Shown here: positions 16,499 through 26,803 of the stretch, piece by piece | Position numbering within the stretch: position 1 is the first letter of the stretch | Layout of the letters: each line of letters opens with the position of its first letter | Assembly: GCA_903908595.1 (NCBI GenBank) | Contig: CAIVSN010000153.1 | Coordinates: 1-36,563 of the forward strand | Direction of reading: 5' to 3' | DNA length: 36,563 nucleotides | From: an uncultured bacterium | GTDB taxonomy: Bacteria > Patescibacteriota > Gracilibacteria > BD1-5 > UBA2023 | Notes under the pieces: generated by a model | Database searches by the model: none | What the model saw: only the letters and a program-made list of their open reading frames with translations | What the model was told of the DNA's origin: nothing | Program-made: the position numbers and the translations under genes

Positions 16499-17416
16499 AT
16501 GACCATGTTCAAAAGAATCGCGTTTTTCATGCTCATCAATATCGGATTGATGGTGGGTATCGGGATATTCGTTGCCGTGCTCGAATGAGTTTTCGGAATT
16601 CGGATCACGCCGAGCTTGAAGAACGGCTATACGTCGCTCGCGATATATTCGGCCGTCTACGGATTTTCCTCCGCGTTCATTTCCCTGGCGATTTCCCGGA
16701 TGGTCGCCAAGTGGATGTACAGCATAGAGATTGTCAAGGGAGAACGATTGATAGACTGGGGGCCAAAAGTCCAAACCGTCTACGCGACGGTGGACCGGTT
16801 ATCCCAGAGTCATGGCATCAAGATGCCGGAAGTCGGGGTATACGATTCCGCCGAACCCAACGCCTTCGCTACGGGACCGACCAAAAACCGCGCCCTCGTG
16901 GCAGTTTCCCAAGGATTGCTGGATACCATGTCCCAAGCCGAAATCGAAGGGGTTATCGGACACGAAATGGCCCACGTGCTCAACGGCGACATGGTGACGA
17001 TGACGCTCCTTCAAGGGGTGCTCAACACGGTCATTATTTTCGCATCCCGAATCCTCGCGAACATCATCGCGGGAATGATAAAATCCGAAGGCGACACCAC
17101 GTGGATCGAAATGATCGTGAATATCGTGTTGCAGATAGCGTTCGGATTCCTCGCGATGATCGTCATGTCGGCCTATTCCCGGCATCGGGAATATCGGGCG
17201 GACGAGGACAGTTCCAAAATGCTCGGTAAGAAGAGCATGATTGCCGCGCTCAAGCGGCTCCAGACCCTCCACGACGATCTGGCTGGGTCGATCAAGGGCG
17301 ACGACCGGATTGCGGCGATGCAGATTTCGACGTACAAGGTTTCGAAATGGTTTTCCACGCATCCCGCGCTGGAGGATCGGATCGCGGCTTTGGAGAAGCG
17401 GTATGATCTGGCGTAG
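16499..17416 (+). CDS. htpX: Membrane zinc metalloprotease HtpX (M48B)
   Basis: 305 residues, the usual size. Integral-membrane protease involved in quality control of membrane proteins. Two N-terminal transmembrane helices (FFMLINIGLMVGIGIFVAV and YSAVYGFSSAFISLAISRM) are followed by the catalytic HEMAH at 155-159 (H155, E156, H159) and the downstream glutamate segment REYRADEDSSKML. Two more hydrophobic segments lie between. One in-frame UGA reads as Gly (VAVLEGVFGIR), joining the first helix to the rest. The start ATG 16499 (MTMFKRIAFF) lies 18 bp behind the upstream gene. Confidence 0.95.
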
Positions 17417-17533
17417 TGGCGGATTATGGAAAACTCCTGGCGAATCGGGTGTTTTTTCTATGACCATGGCATGAATCTTCTTCAGATTTGCACAATCCTT
17501 GGATTTACCTCAATTATTTTCAACAACACCTAT

Positions 17534-18049
17534 ATGAACACCCAAAGACCTCAGGAATCCACTGATGACGGTTCCATCGTGCTTCCCGCCGGAAATCAGG
17601 TACCGAAAGTCATTTCCGAAGTGAATGAATGAATGAAAGCCGCCGTGAGCGAGCTCATTCCCGTTTCGAATTCGCGTGCGGATTCCATGGACGATACGAT
17701 GCTGCCTCAGACGCTCCTTGCGGCCGTTTCGAACGTTACGGATACCACCGTTTCGTTTTCCGTGATGGTCAATGAAACGTGCACGGGATACCGTTTCATT
17801 CAGGATGCCGACGATCAGGTTCCGGATATCCGTTCGGTAATGAAAAAAGGGACTCGGATGATTTTGATGCCACGACAGGAAGAATCCATACGAATTGGCG
17901 GATTGACTCAGGATACAACCTACAGGGTGCATTTTGTCCCGATGGATAGGGCGGGAAACGTCGGAAAATTGGAAACGGTCAGTTTTATTACGAAATTGCC
18001 TATCGCAAGGGAGAATGCAGTGGATACTGCATGGCCGGAAACGCCGTAG
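17534..18049 (+). CDS. Small protein with a fibronectin type III-like region
   Basis: 171 residues; one UGA reads as Gly (SEVNEGMKAAV). Residues about 60-155 have the look of a single fibronectin type III domain: VTDTTVSFSVMVNETCTGYR at the front, then the typical LTQDTTYRVHFVPMDRAGNV followed by ETVSFITK. The function is unknown; such domains usually serve binding at the cell surface. The start is uncertain: ATG 17534 gives a soluble protein, whereas in-frame ATGs at 17471 or 17426 would add a short hydrophobic segment (MNLLQICTILGFTSIIF) that might act as a signal. A weak promoter-like pair (TTGCAC and AATTAT, 18 bp apart) lies between htpX and the gene. Confidence 0.6.
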
Positions 18050-18144
18050 ATGGGAGTCAGGCATTGCCGGCACGAGCGCCATTCTTTCCGTGACCTGTTT
18101 TTTTTCGTAAGATATCCCTAACCAAATCTGGTCCGGCATATTCC

Positions 18145-19638
18145 CTACAGCGTCCCCTGCACCAAATGATCCACCGGCGCGTAATCGTCCGTCAACGCCG
18201 GAATATCCCGGTCAATCGGCTTCGTCCACAAGTTCTTCAGCATTCCCGCCATTTCCGGATCTCCGCTCGTGAAATCCGGTTTCTTCTTGGATTTGAGCGC
18301 GACGAGCATGACGTTCTGTACCTTTTCCCCATTCTCCGCGAAGTGTACCGGAAACACATAGGTTTGAGGGAAAATGCCGGCATACGTCGCGTATTCCGCC
18401 CGGAGGAATTTTCACTTCTCACCTTCGATGGCAGAGATGATATTGAGAATCACGATCCCGTCATCGTTCAGGATATCGTATTTCCGTTGGACGGCTTCGG
18501 CCGTCGTGAGCTGGTAGGGGATGGAAAATTGCGAGCTGAACGCGTCGCCGAAAATGACGTCGTACCCTTTTTCCGACCGGTTGAGGAACATCCTGCCATC
18601 CTCGTGGAGGATGGTCAGACGCGGATTGTCTCTAAGCCGGAAGTACTTTTTCGCGAGTTCGGTGATGCCCGGGTCGATTTCCACGACTTCCATGGTGGCT
18701 TCCGGGTATTTCCCCAAGAAATCTTTCGGGAACGAGTATCCGGCACCGCCGAACATGACGGTTTTTTGGAATCCGGGATCGAAGTGTCGGGCGAGGTGGT
18801 AGAATTTGGTATAGGGATGGACCAGCTCGTCGTCGTCCAGGTACATGGCGGAACTGTTTTCGTTGTTGATGCTGAACATGCGCACGGCTTTTCCGGTGGA
18901 TTTCTGGACGCCTTCGTGGATCCAGACCCGGTTATACGCGGTATCCACGTCCGCGAGCACGCCCGGCCGCTCGCCCTGGACGAACGGTACCGAGACGCCG
19001 GCAATAATGAACAGCCCAATGATCGTCGCGGCGGATCGGTCGCTTATCGCGCCTCATTTCGCGGAGAGCAGGAGCATGGCCGAAATCCCGGCAAGCAGTA
19101 TCGCGAGTACCAGCAACAATTGGTTGGTTCCGAACTTCGGAATCAGGTAAAATCCCGACAGGAACGTCCCGACAATGCTCCCGAGCGTGGAGAGGGCGTA
19201 GAGGTTGCCGATGGTGGCTCCCGAACTTCCCAGGTCCGTCATCCGCAGTTTCGCGGCGAACGGGGAGACCATTCCCAAAAAAATGCTCGCGGGCAGGAAA
19301 AGTACCGTCGCGGCAAATACCGAGTTGAAGCGAAGGCTCGGGGATAGGCTCACGAGCGTCGAGAGTATCGGCTCCTTCCCGAAGAATACGAAAACGACGG
19401 CAACCGAAGCCGCGAAGACGATGCTCGCGAGAAGCCGTTGATCGGGCTTCCGGTCCGCCAGTTTTCCCCCGAGGGCGTACCCGAGGCTGAGTCCGCCGAG
19501 GATGATCCCGATAAGGCTGGTCCAGACGAAAATCGACGTCCCCAAATACGGGCCGACGACCCGTGAGCCGACGAGCTCGAATATCATCACGATGCCCCCG
19601 CAGAGGAATACGGAGGCTTCCAAAATATATTTTTTCAT
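18145..19638 (-). CDS. Membrane-bound spermidine synthase-like protein
   Basis: 497 residues. The N-terminal half (1-200) has about six to eight transmembrane helices of the type seen in membrane aminopropyltransferase-like proteins (FLCGGIVMIFELVGSRVVGP, LIGIILGGLSLGYALGGKLA). The C-terminal half is a spermidine-synthase-like Rossmann domain: SSAMYLDDDELVHPYTKFYH, motif I VMFGGAGYSFPKDFL, VEIDPGITELAKKYF and VIFGDAFSSQFSIPYQLTT. Three apparent fragments join through two UGA glycines (LLSAKGGAISD and EGEKGKFLRA). The Tyr and Asp after the second strand agree with the superfamily, but whether it makes polyamines or methylates something cannot be decided. It ends in TAG and lies 35 bp behind the DUF58-transglutaminase gene. 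Confidence 0.85.
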
Positions 19639-19673
19639 GGGAAATTATCGAACGGTTGCCCCCAATATACTCC

Positions 19674-22337
19674 CTAAGCGTTTTTTGCATAAGCGATTTT
19701 CCATTCCGCGAGGAGTTTTTCGTATTCCGCTTTCGTCATTTTCTCCCGGCCGTAGAGGATTTTTCGCGTTCGCTCTACCAGATCCGAGTGGTGGGACCGA
19801 TAATCGAGGAGGGCGAATTTCATTTTTTTCTTCCCGCCGAGGAAACGTTCCAGCCGGGTTTCGTAATCTTCCGCGAGATAGGCTCGCAGCTTCCGGTATC
19901 CGAATCGAAGGGGTTGGAGCGAAAACGCGAGGGCGATCGAGACGAACACGAGCGGCAAGTACGGAACCGCTTTTTGGAAAAGCGCCCGCTGTGCGGTTCA
20001 GCTGTAGTTCGCGACGTACGTGTACCAGCTGATATCCAGGTAATCGTACGTCTCGACGAGCCGCTGTTTCAGGTTCTTCATGCTCAGAATTTCCGACAGT
20101 GCCGATTGGGTCGGAGTCGCGTCGAGAACGGCCCAGGTATTTTTTTCGGGATCGTAGACTTCCGTCCAAGCGTGGGCATCCTGTCCCTGGATGACGAGGG
20201 CTTTGGCCAGTTCGTTCCATTTCCCGCCCTGGAATCCGTTCACGATGGTGGCCTGGTATCCGAAATGCTGCAAGGTAAGCGTCAGGACCGTCGCGAAGTA
20301 CTCGCAATGCCCTTTTTTGGTGCCGTAGAGAAAGGATTCGAGCGTAGGCGCGGGTTCCTCGATGGAGTAGGAGAATCCCGCGCGGTTCTTGATGTAGAGC
20401 GCGAGTCACGAAGGGTTTTTTTGCAGTTTCGGGTCGATGGAATCCCAGAATTTCCGGAAGAGTTTTTCGGTTGCCGGCTCGATTTCGATCTGGAACGGAG
20501 TGAATGACGTGCTGGCATCCGAAAGCTTGTTCGTGCTCGTCGACCGCTTGATGGCAATATCCAGCGTGACCGGCACATTCGGAGCCGGAGTGAGGGAAAA
20601 CAGGGAATCGTCCTTTCTCGAAACGGTGAGGTTCGCGAAACCGGAACGGTTCGGAAACGAGAGGGAATAGGGCGTTTTGGGAAAGAAGAGATTCTGGGTC
20701 CCGAGCGTATAATACGTGACGCGGAGGTTTTCCAAGTCTTCCCATCGGCCCAGTGTGGATCCGCTACCGACATCGTGGTTCCGGGTGAGGGAATTCCAGC
20801 CCAATCCCTGGATATTCGCGCTTCCGGAAGCGGAAACCGCGATGTTTTTTTGGGCGGTAAATTCTGGATTTTCCCATTTGTCAGCCAAGAATTTCGTATA
20901 TCGGTTTCCCCTCCAATGATACGTTCGGAGTTCTTCCGCGCGGTTTTCCCCGATGCCGGAGACGACGATTTTCTTGCTCGTGTCCTTGCTGATTCCGGAG
21001 ACGTTTTGCAAGTTGATCTCGTTGCTGAAACCGGTCACCGTTTCGTTCGTTTTCTGGGCGGGAAAGGTGGAACCTTTCTCGATGGCTTCCCCGTGCGGTA
21101 TGACGAAAAACAGCGCCGTCATCATCGCGAGAATCGCGAAGAGCGAACGCAAATACGAAGTGGCGCGGATTTGAGTCCCGATGGCGGAATTGATGGGATC
21201 CTTGTAGCCGTAGCCCGAAACCGTGGACAGGAGCAGGATGGCGAGTATGAGATACGCGAGGAAAAACAATACGAACCAGAGCGCGGTCGATGTGATGGCT
21301 ACCGCGACGAACACGAACAGGGAAAGGAAAATATAAAGGAAGCCGTCCTCCTTGTTGTCGGGAAACAGTTTTTTCACCACGAGGATTTGCGTGAGGAACA
21401 CGCTTCCGGGCAGTCCCATGTTCCTCTCGATACTGGACAATGCGAACATCATGAAGAAGAGTCAGATCAGGGTGGAATCCCGGTATCTGTTTTTTTTGCC
21501 ACCGGGGAGCTTGCCCGTCTTTACGAGCGCCGCGACGACGGCGATCGTGGCGAGCAGATAGCTGCTCATCAGCAGGCTTTCCCATTGGACGGATATGACC
21601 GTAAAATTCAGGAGAATGAGGCAATTATGAATGAATCCCGCGCGTTTCAGGTCGTTCTTCCGGCCGATGGGAAATTTGGATTCTATGGAGATTTCCCGTT
21701 CTTTCCATTCCGTTTCCCGTTGTTGGTTCCCGGTTTCATAATGCTCGATCGATTTGACATACGGGATATTCCGCACCGACGATTTGATACTGTCGATCCG
21801 GTCGGTTCGGTCGCCCGTTTCGTAGGGTTTCACGAAAATGAAAAAATTCCCGTCCGAGTCGGATGCCCGCCGGATCGTATCCCCGTCGTCGGCGAAGCGG
21901 TCGATGGCAATGAGCGGCACGATGTGGCGAACGAGATCGAACGAACCGGTAAAGAACACGACGATGTTCCCCGTAACGTCCCTGGGAATGCCAAAACGGA
22001 TTCCGGTATCTTTCGGAACCAGCATCGTGATGCCCCGTTCGCCGGAAATCCCGATCCGGAAGCTGAAATCACGGACGTTTTCGCCGCGAAGGACGATGCG
22101 GTACCCGTTTTTCTCCCGGATGCCGTAGGCTCGGACTTGCTTCCCGATGCGGGAGATTTCCCAATAGGAATAGAGGAACAGCGCCAGTACGAGGGCAGGA
22201 ATGAAAATCATGATTTGGATACCCTTGGCGTACGAGACTATCGCGAGGAAGGCTCAGATTCCGACCATCGCGAAACCGACGCGGGAGAGCGTCGATTTGT
22301 ACGTGAGGAAGTTTTTGAGTCGTACCGGGAAGATCAT
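19674..22337 (-). CDS. Fusion of DUF58 protein and TgpA-like transmembrane transglutaminase
   Basis: 887 residues; several UGA glycines join what appear as four pieces. The N-terminal part has two transmembrane helices (about 17-60) and a DUF58 region with the typical YETGDRTDRIDSIKSSVRN (about 172-190). A block of transmembrane helices follows (FLYIFLSLFVFVAVAITSTA, LWFVLFFLAYLILAILLL), then a periplasmic transglutaminase domain with the catalytic triad Cys678 (KKGHCEYF), His722 (DAHAWTEVYD) and Asp739 (VLDATP), one more helix and a charged C-terminus. DUF58 and TgpA are usually separate genes beside a MoxR ATPase, which is exactly what lies upstream here (22427). Start ATG 22337 (MIFPVRLKNFLTYKS). 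Probable envelope protein-processing or assembly system (inference). Confidence 0.88.
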
Positions 22338-22426
22338 CGCAGGTAAGGATTATCCGAATTTGCACAAAGTATTTCAACGGGCGTGACTGGAAAAACCGGG
22401 AAACCGATTCCTATTGGGCATAACCT

Positions 22427-23356
22427 CTATCCGAGGAATTCCGCGTATTTTTCCCGGAGCAGTTTCCGGATCATTTCGGGGGTTCCCAGCTCTTTCTTAA
22501 GGGAAATCCGGTGAAAGAGAAAGGGGACGACCAGGTCGATCCCGTCCTCGGGAATCACGAAATCCCGGTCCGCCAAATATGCGTTCGCCTTCATGGCCCG
22601 AACGAAAATATCGAGCCCGCGCGGGGAAATCCCGAAATGGAAGCTCTCTTCGTTCCTGGACCAGTCCGCGAACTTGATGAGCTTTTCGAGGAGGGAATCC
22701 TTCACGAAAATCTGCCTCGCTTCCAGTTGCACCTGGGTCAAGGTATCTTTTCCAATGAGCGGCTTCAGGCTTTCGATGGTGGTTTCCAGGTCGGTTTTCC
22801 CGCCGTTTCGGAGCATGTCCAGTTGGACTTCGTCGGCGGGATATCCCACCTTGACGAAGCAGCAGAACCGATCCCGCTGCGCTTCCGGAAGGGGAAAGGT
22901 CCCATGGTATTCGATCGGGTTCTGCGTGGCGATGATGAGGTGGTGCCGGGGGAGTTCGTATTCGACCCCCGAAAGGGAAATTTTCCGTTCTTCCATGCAC
23001 TGCAGGAACGCGCTCTGGGTCTTCGGGTGCATCCGGTTGATCTCGTCGATGAGCACGAGCTCATTGAAAATCGGGCCCTTCCGGATGGAAAACGATTTCT
23101 GCCCGAAGTCGTAGACTTCGCCGCCGAGAATGTCCTGCGGCAGGCTGTCCGAGGTCCCTTGGATGCGCGAAAACGAGTATCCGACCAGTTTGGCGAACGC
23201 TTTCGCGATGGTGGTTTTCCCGATGCCGGGGAAGTCCTCGATGAGGATGTGCCCGTGGATGAGCAAGGCGATTTCGAACGGCCTCGCCACCTCCGGCTTA
23301 TGGAAGACGAAGGGGAGGAACGCGGTTTTGAAGTCCTGGAATTCTTGGTGGATCAA
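22427..23356 (-). CDS. MoxR-family AAA+ ATPase
   Basis: 309 residues. Chaperone-like ATPase of the MoxR group. Walker A is DFPGIGKTT (41-49), Walker B is LVLIDEINR, followed by the sensor 1 segment IIATQNPIEY and LPEAQRDRF, and a C-terminal lid with FGISPRGL and DFVIPEDGIDLVVPFL. The start is a TTG at 23356; no ATG or GTG lies between it and the upstream in-frame stop. It sits 24 bp behind a methyltransferase gene and 89 bp before the DUF58-transglutaminase fusion. The MoxR/DUF58/TgpA combination is a known conserved module. Confidence 0.93.
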   Translation of the reverse strand: MIHQEFQDFKTAFLPFVFHKPEVARPFEIALLIHGHILIEDFPGIGKTTIAKAFAKLVGYSFSRIQGTSDSLPQDILGGEVYDFGQKSFSIRKGPIFNELVLIDEINRMHPKTQSAFLQCMEERKISLSGVEYELPRHHLIIATQNPIEYHGTFPLPEAQRDRFCCFVKVGYPADEVQLDMLRNGGKTDLETTIESLKPLIGKDTLTQVQLEARQIFVKDSLLEKLIKFADWSRNEESFHFGISPRGLDIFVRAMKANAYLADRDFVIPEDGIDLVVPFLFHRISLKKELGTPEMIRKLLREKYAEFLG

Positions 23357-23380
23357 GGGGTGGGGGGTTGGAAGGTCTCT

Positions 23381-24262
23381 TTATGACGCAAAACGATTAT
23401 ATGGAAACGGGCCAACTGGCAAAACGTTAACGTAATTATGGGTTTTCCGGAGTTCGGCGACAAAAAACCGCCCCGTTTCGAGAAACAGTATATCCCAGTT
23501 CTCCTCGGCATATTTCATAATCTTGCTGATGCTGATTTTTTCTTCTTCGTCGTTCACGTTGCACACGAATACCCGGCCTTCCGGAGCGAGCACGCGTCCG
23601 ATTTCCGTGAAGAGTTCGGGAATCCGAACCGTGTCCTTCGTGATGATATGATTGAGGAAAATCACGTCTTGGGATGCGTCAGCGATACCTTCCAGATATT
23701 CCCCGAACGAAGGATTCCGACGGATGTGGGGGTGTTTTTTTTCGTCGAAACCCCTCCAAAGTATGGTGTCGGCGTAGATTCTTTCCGATTGTAATCCGTT
23801 TTTTTGGAGCAGGATCCGGATCCGTTCTTCGAGGTTCGGAGTCTTGAGGCGTTCTTCTATGAAATCGATCCTTTCGGCAATCCGCAGGAGGTTCTGATCG
23901 AGATGGGCATCATGGTACCCATCCGCGAAAATGGGATCGGCGACGGTAATGCGTTTCGCATAAAATTCGAGCAGCCAAGGGAGACCGCCGAATCCGCCGC
24001 CGAGGTCGAGGACGGTTTTTCCTCAGAAATGGCGTCCCCGCAATTCCGGATTTCACTGGTCGATGAACGAAAGGAATTCATTGGCCGTAATGCTGGGGGC
24101 GACGTGCAGTTTTTCTCGTATGGCTTCTTGGCGTGGGTCGAGGAGGGAAGATACTTTGCGTTGGTTTTCTGGGATATTGAAAGCGATTCAGAACGGGAGT
24201 CCGGTAGGGGGGAGTCCGGTTTGCAGGTCTTGCGGAGCGGTATTCATTTGTGCGTGATCCAT
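23381..24262 (-). CDS. Class I SAM-dependent methyltransferase
   Basis: 293 residues from ATG 24262 (a second ATG is at 24247). Motif I is GGKTVLDLGGGFGGLPWLL, with the first Gly from UGA, followed by RITVADPIFADGYHDAHL. Later come FLNHIITKDTVRIPELFTEI and VLAPEGRVFVCNVND, the usual strands 4 and 5. Several UGA glycines in the N-terminal half (LPFGIAFNIP, IDQGNPELRG, HFGGKT) hide it completely under the standard code. The substrate is unknown. It is the first gene of a probable operon with the MoxR ATPase, the DUF58-transglutaminase and the spermidine-synthase-like gene. Confidence 0.8.
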
Positions 24263-24345
24263 GGAGGGCGAGGGGTTGGAGAAATGGGTGGGATGGGTTT
24301 TTCCATCTTAGTCTCCAAACAAAAATACGTTGCATCTTTTCCTCG

Positions 24346-24433
24346 TACGTATGAGGTATCAGGCAAGGCGGCTCTTACGCAGTGGAGTAGGCTCCACAAG
24401 TATGAGGCAACGATGTCTGATGGCCCATACGTA
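24346..24433. repeat. Imperfect long dyad with an inner hairpin
   Basis: Arms tacgtatgaggtatcag and ctgatggcccatacgta (13 of 17 pairs) enclose a centre with a perfect hairpin, gtggag-tagg-ctccac (24382-24397). It could be a small structured RNA, a 5' leader of the methyltransferase operon on the minus strand, or a worn palindromic repeat. No T run follows. Confidence 0.45.
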
Positions 24434-24516
24434 TGATGGGAAAGTGTAAGTTATTTTTGATTGGAGACTTGGACACTCTACTAGGAATTCGTGCTAATTT
24501 CCAGTTGGATTTAGAA

Positions 24517-24632
24517 ATCTCTGCAAAATGCGAACCCCTTGTCAATTTTCCCGCTCCTCGTGCGACGTACTTGCCAGCATGCCTCACTACGGTGCTCGAA
24601 ATTGACTTCGGATTTCATCATTTTGCCAAGAG
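24517..24632 (-). repeat. Palindromic element A, copy 4 (degenerate, behind the GHMP-like gene)
   Basis: The core is recognisable (cgctcctcgtgcgacgtac and cttcggatttcat) and 88 bp long between gcaaaatg and cattttgc, but the arms and the tip hairpin have several mismatches. It ends one base before the TAG of the upstream minus-strand gene, the same placement as copies 2 and 3. Confidence 0.75.
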
Positions 24633-24633
24633 G

Positions 24634-26331
24634 CTAAATCCCCCCGATTTTTTGAATGCTGAACAATTCAAAGTCCACTTCCCCGAATTTGATGACGAAA
24701 TCCACTGCCGAACCTTGGCAATGCATCCTCAGGTTGCTTCCGAGCCTCCGATTCACGGTCCGCATGAGCGGGCTGAGGATTTTGGACATCATTTCGCTTT
24801 TACTCTGGGTATAGCTCGAAGTCGGAAGGTCCGAAGCCGAGATTTCCCGTGCTCCCGTACTGATGAATTTGTCGAGGATATCGATGGTGAGCTGCTGTGA
24901 GAGAATCTCTTTGGAACTCACCTTTTCGCCGTCAATGTAGATTTTCCTGGCTATCTGATCCAGGAGGAGCCGGCCTTTGGAAAGCCCGTTCGAGTCGTAT
25001 TTCCGAAGGACTTCCCGGGAATCCGCCGATCGGAACAGATAGCCTTCCGCTACCGAGTGCTTTGCCACGTATTTCTGCCGGATATCCTGTTCGATGCTGA
25101 CTTCCGCCTTGAAGTTGGTTGGAACGATGGCTCCGTCGAACACGATATTGAGTTCGGGATACCGTTTCTGGGCTTCGCGCATGGCGAGATAGAGATTTTT
25201 CCGAGCGACTCCCCGCCGCCCGTACCAAATGTACGATCCGCCGTTCGTGGTACTGTAGAGCGGAAGAATCGCGATGTCCTGGATATCGAGCAATTCTCGG
25301 GAAATGAGGATTTTCCACAGGTGCGCGAGAAAGTCCGATTTCCCGTCCAATTTTTCAAAGGAATGGGCCAGCTCGTTGCCGTATTTGAGGAATTCCCCGA
25401 TTTCGGGCGAATTGTGGACGTCGAACAGGTTGTCGAGCTGCGAGAGGAAGTGGGCGTTTTCCAGGGCCAGGACCTGTTTGAGAGAATCGGAATAGTTCTT
25501 GCTGGAAAGACGGATGCCGAGTTGGTTCGCGCACCAGAGGGAACCGTTTTTGGCTTCGCTCTGCCCGGCCTTGAGTTCCGCTTTGCGGTGGACCATGGGA
25601 ATTCCCGAATAAATGACCCCGTAGTCGAGCGTATCCCGGAGATTCTTTTCTATTCCCGGCAATTTCCGCAGCTGGCGATCCTTGCCATTGCGCCCGTTCC
25701 GGAATACGAATACGCTCGGCGCCGCTTCCGCATAGAGGGTTTGGTACGAATTCTGCCCGTTGGACATGGGGGATTTGAGGATGGATTCGATATTTTTTCC
25801 GATTTCCGCGATTTCGCCCCGGTCATCGCTCATGAAACCGTGGGAAAGGGGAGAAGCCGTGTCGTTTTTGAGATAGTGGATCATGTATCCGAGCACTCCC
25901 GAGAACGTCCCCGAAAAGCCGAGCGAATATCCCCGGGGCGATTCGGACAGCACGTCGATGGTGACCCCGTTGGTTTCCAGGATCGGATGCAAGTAGCCCT
26001 TGAGGTATAATAAAAGCTCTTCGGCGTTATCGATGAGGTGTTCGAGTCATACGGACTCGAAATCCTGGGATTCGAACGTGAAGAGCTTAGCGGTTCCGAG
26101 GCTGACGGTACCCGGATTGCCAGTGAGCCGAAATCCAACCAGGCATTGGAGGTTGATTTTTTGCCGGGCGACGATATTGTCGCCGATTTTTTCGGATTCC
26201 AGTATGGGATTGAGGGGGATGGAGAATTTTCCCGAGCCGACGAGCGAATGCTCCCGATAGAATTCTTCGTAGACCCTGGGGGAGTCCGCCACGAAATTTT
26301 TCGTGGCAAGGGGCGAGAACGGTTGTAACAT
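24634..26331 (-). CDS. Possible GHMP-family small-molecule kinase
   Basis: 565 residues with one UGA Gly (DFESVGLEHL). The pattern ESPRGYSLGFSGTFSGVLGY (about 128-147) looks like the P-G-x-G-L-G-S-S phosphate-binding loop of GHMP kinases, though the Ser-Ser is altered. A second segment, KSPMSNGQNSYQTLYAEAA, resembles the S-G-x-Q-D region, and LYSTTNGGSYIWYGRRG could be the C-terminal glycine-rich motif. An extra approximately 150-residue C-terminal part has no motif I know. The assignment is tentative: no single signature is canonical. Start ATG 26331 (MLQPFSPLATKNFV); TAG stop at 24634, next to element A copy 4. Confidence 0.5.
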
Positions 26332-26537
26332 AGATGAGATAAGAATGTTACAATGTATGCTATAGCCTTTTCGGGATATCCAATATTTTCTTGCGTGCCG
26401 ACGGGGGGTCGGATTGCGAGGCATAGGGGAGATTCTTTTCGGAAACCGCAATGCATAGCAGTTGTTATCGTATAAAAATGTCAAGGCGTTTTCTTTTTGA
26501 AATATGGCGATTTTAGGAAAATACCATGGAAATCCGG

Positions 26538-26568
26538 CATTCTTGAACACATAATTTGTTCAAGAATG
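26538..26568. repeat. Perfect 12-bp inverted repeat
   Basis: cattcttgaaca and tgttcaagaatg with a 7-base loop. No T run on either side, so it may be a protein-binding site or an RNA hairpin rather than a terminator. Confidence 0.55.
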
Positions 26569-26608
26569 GGGGAAATTCGGCAGGGAAAGCATATAATTTT
26601 AGATTGAA

Positions 26609-26636
26609 CTGCCGAAATCCTATCGATTTTCGGCAG
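26609..26636 (-). terminator. Possible terminator of the nusA-to-RNA-methyltransferase gene run
   Basis: Stem ctgccgaaa / ttttcggcag with an 8-9-base loop. On the minus strand it is followed by an A/T-rich stretch with only a weak T tract. Confidence 0.4.
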
Positions 26637-26696
26637 TATGTTTGTCAAATTGCCCGGTGATATTTTCCCGTAGTGACGTATCGGCTTTACCCCGTT

Positions 26697-26768
26697 TGAA
26701 CGCTTTCATGGGATCGCGTTAGGCGGACACGGATGGGTCCGTGATTCGGAAGCATAAGCGCCCGTTCA
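26697..26768. ncRNA. Candidate structured RNA (unknown)
   Basis: Outer pairs tgaacg / cgttca enclose the perfect hairpin cacgga-tggg-tccgtg (26728-26743) and smaller dyads. The length (72 bases) recalls a tRNA, but the central loop is 4-6 bases and no T arm exists, so it is not one. Either strand could be transcribed. Confidence 0.25.
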
Positions 26769-26803
26769 GGACCTCAACATACAAGCTCTAGGGCATATCG
26801 GTT

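Larger units (their letters stand above)
24263..24633. other. Gene-free 371-bp gap with a structured dyad and element A copy 4
   Basis: No coding frame is convincing. It contains the long imperfect dyad 24346-24433 and element A copy 4 next to the stop of the upstream gene. The stretch is more AT-rich than the genes around it. Confidence 0.5.
26332..26803. other. Gene-free 472-bp region with several hairpins and a -10 element
   Basis: No open frame here has coding character. It holds a perfect 12-bp hairpin (26538-26568), an isolated TATAAT (26592-26597), a 9-10-bp hairpin (26609-26636) and a folded stretch at 26697-26768. It separates the RNA methyltransferase gene from the GHMP-like gene, both on the minus strand. 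Confidence 0.5.

Noticed and set aside
18085-18100. T run behind the FN3-like gene as a terminator
   Set aside because: Eight T in a row, but no stable stem directly before it.
20775-22346. 523-codon open frame on the plus strand
   Set aside because: Antisense to the DUF58-transglutaminase gene.
26454-26484. Promoter with perfect TTGACA for the GHMP-like gene
   Set aside because: No acceptable -10 hexamer lies at 16-19 bp, and the site is about 120 bp from the start codon.
26697-26768. tRNA gene
   Set aside because: Right length and a paired end, but the middle hairpin has a loop of 4-6 bases, and D and T arms are absent.
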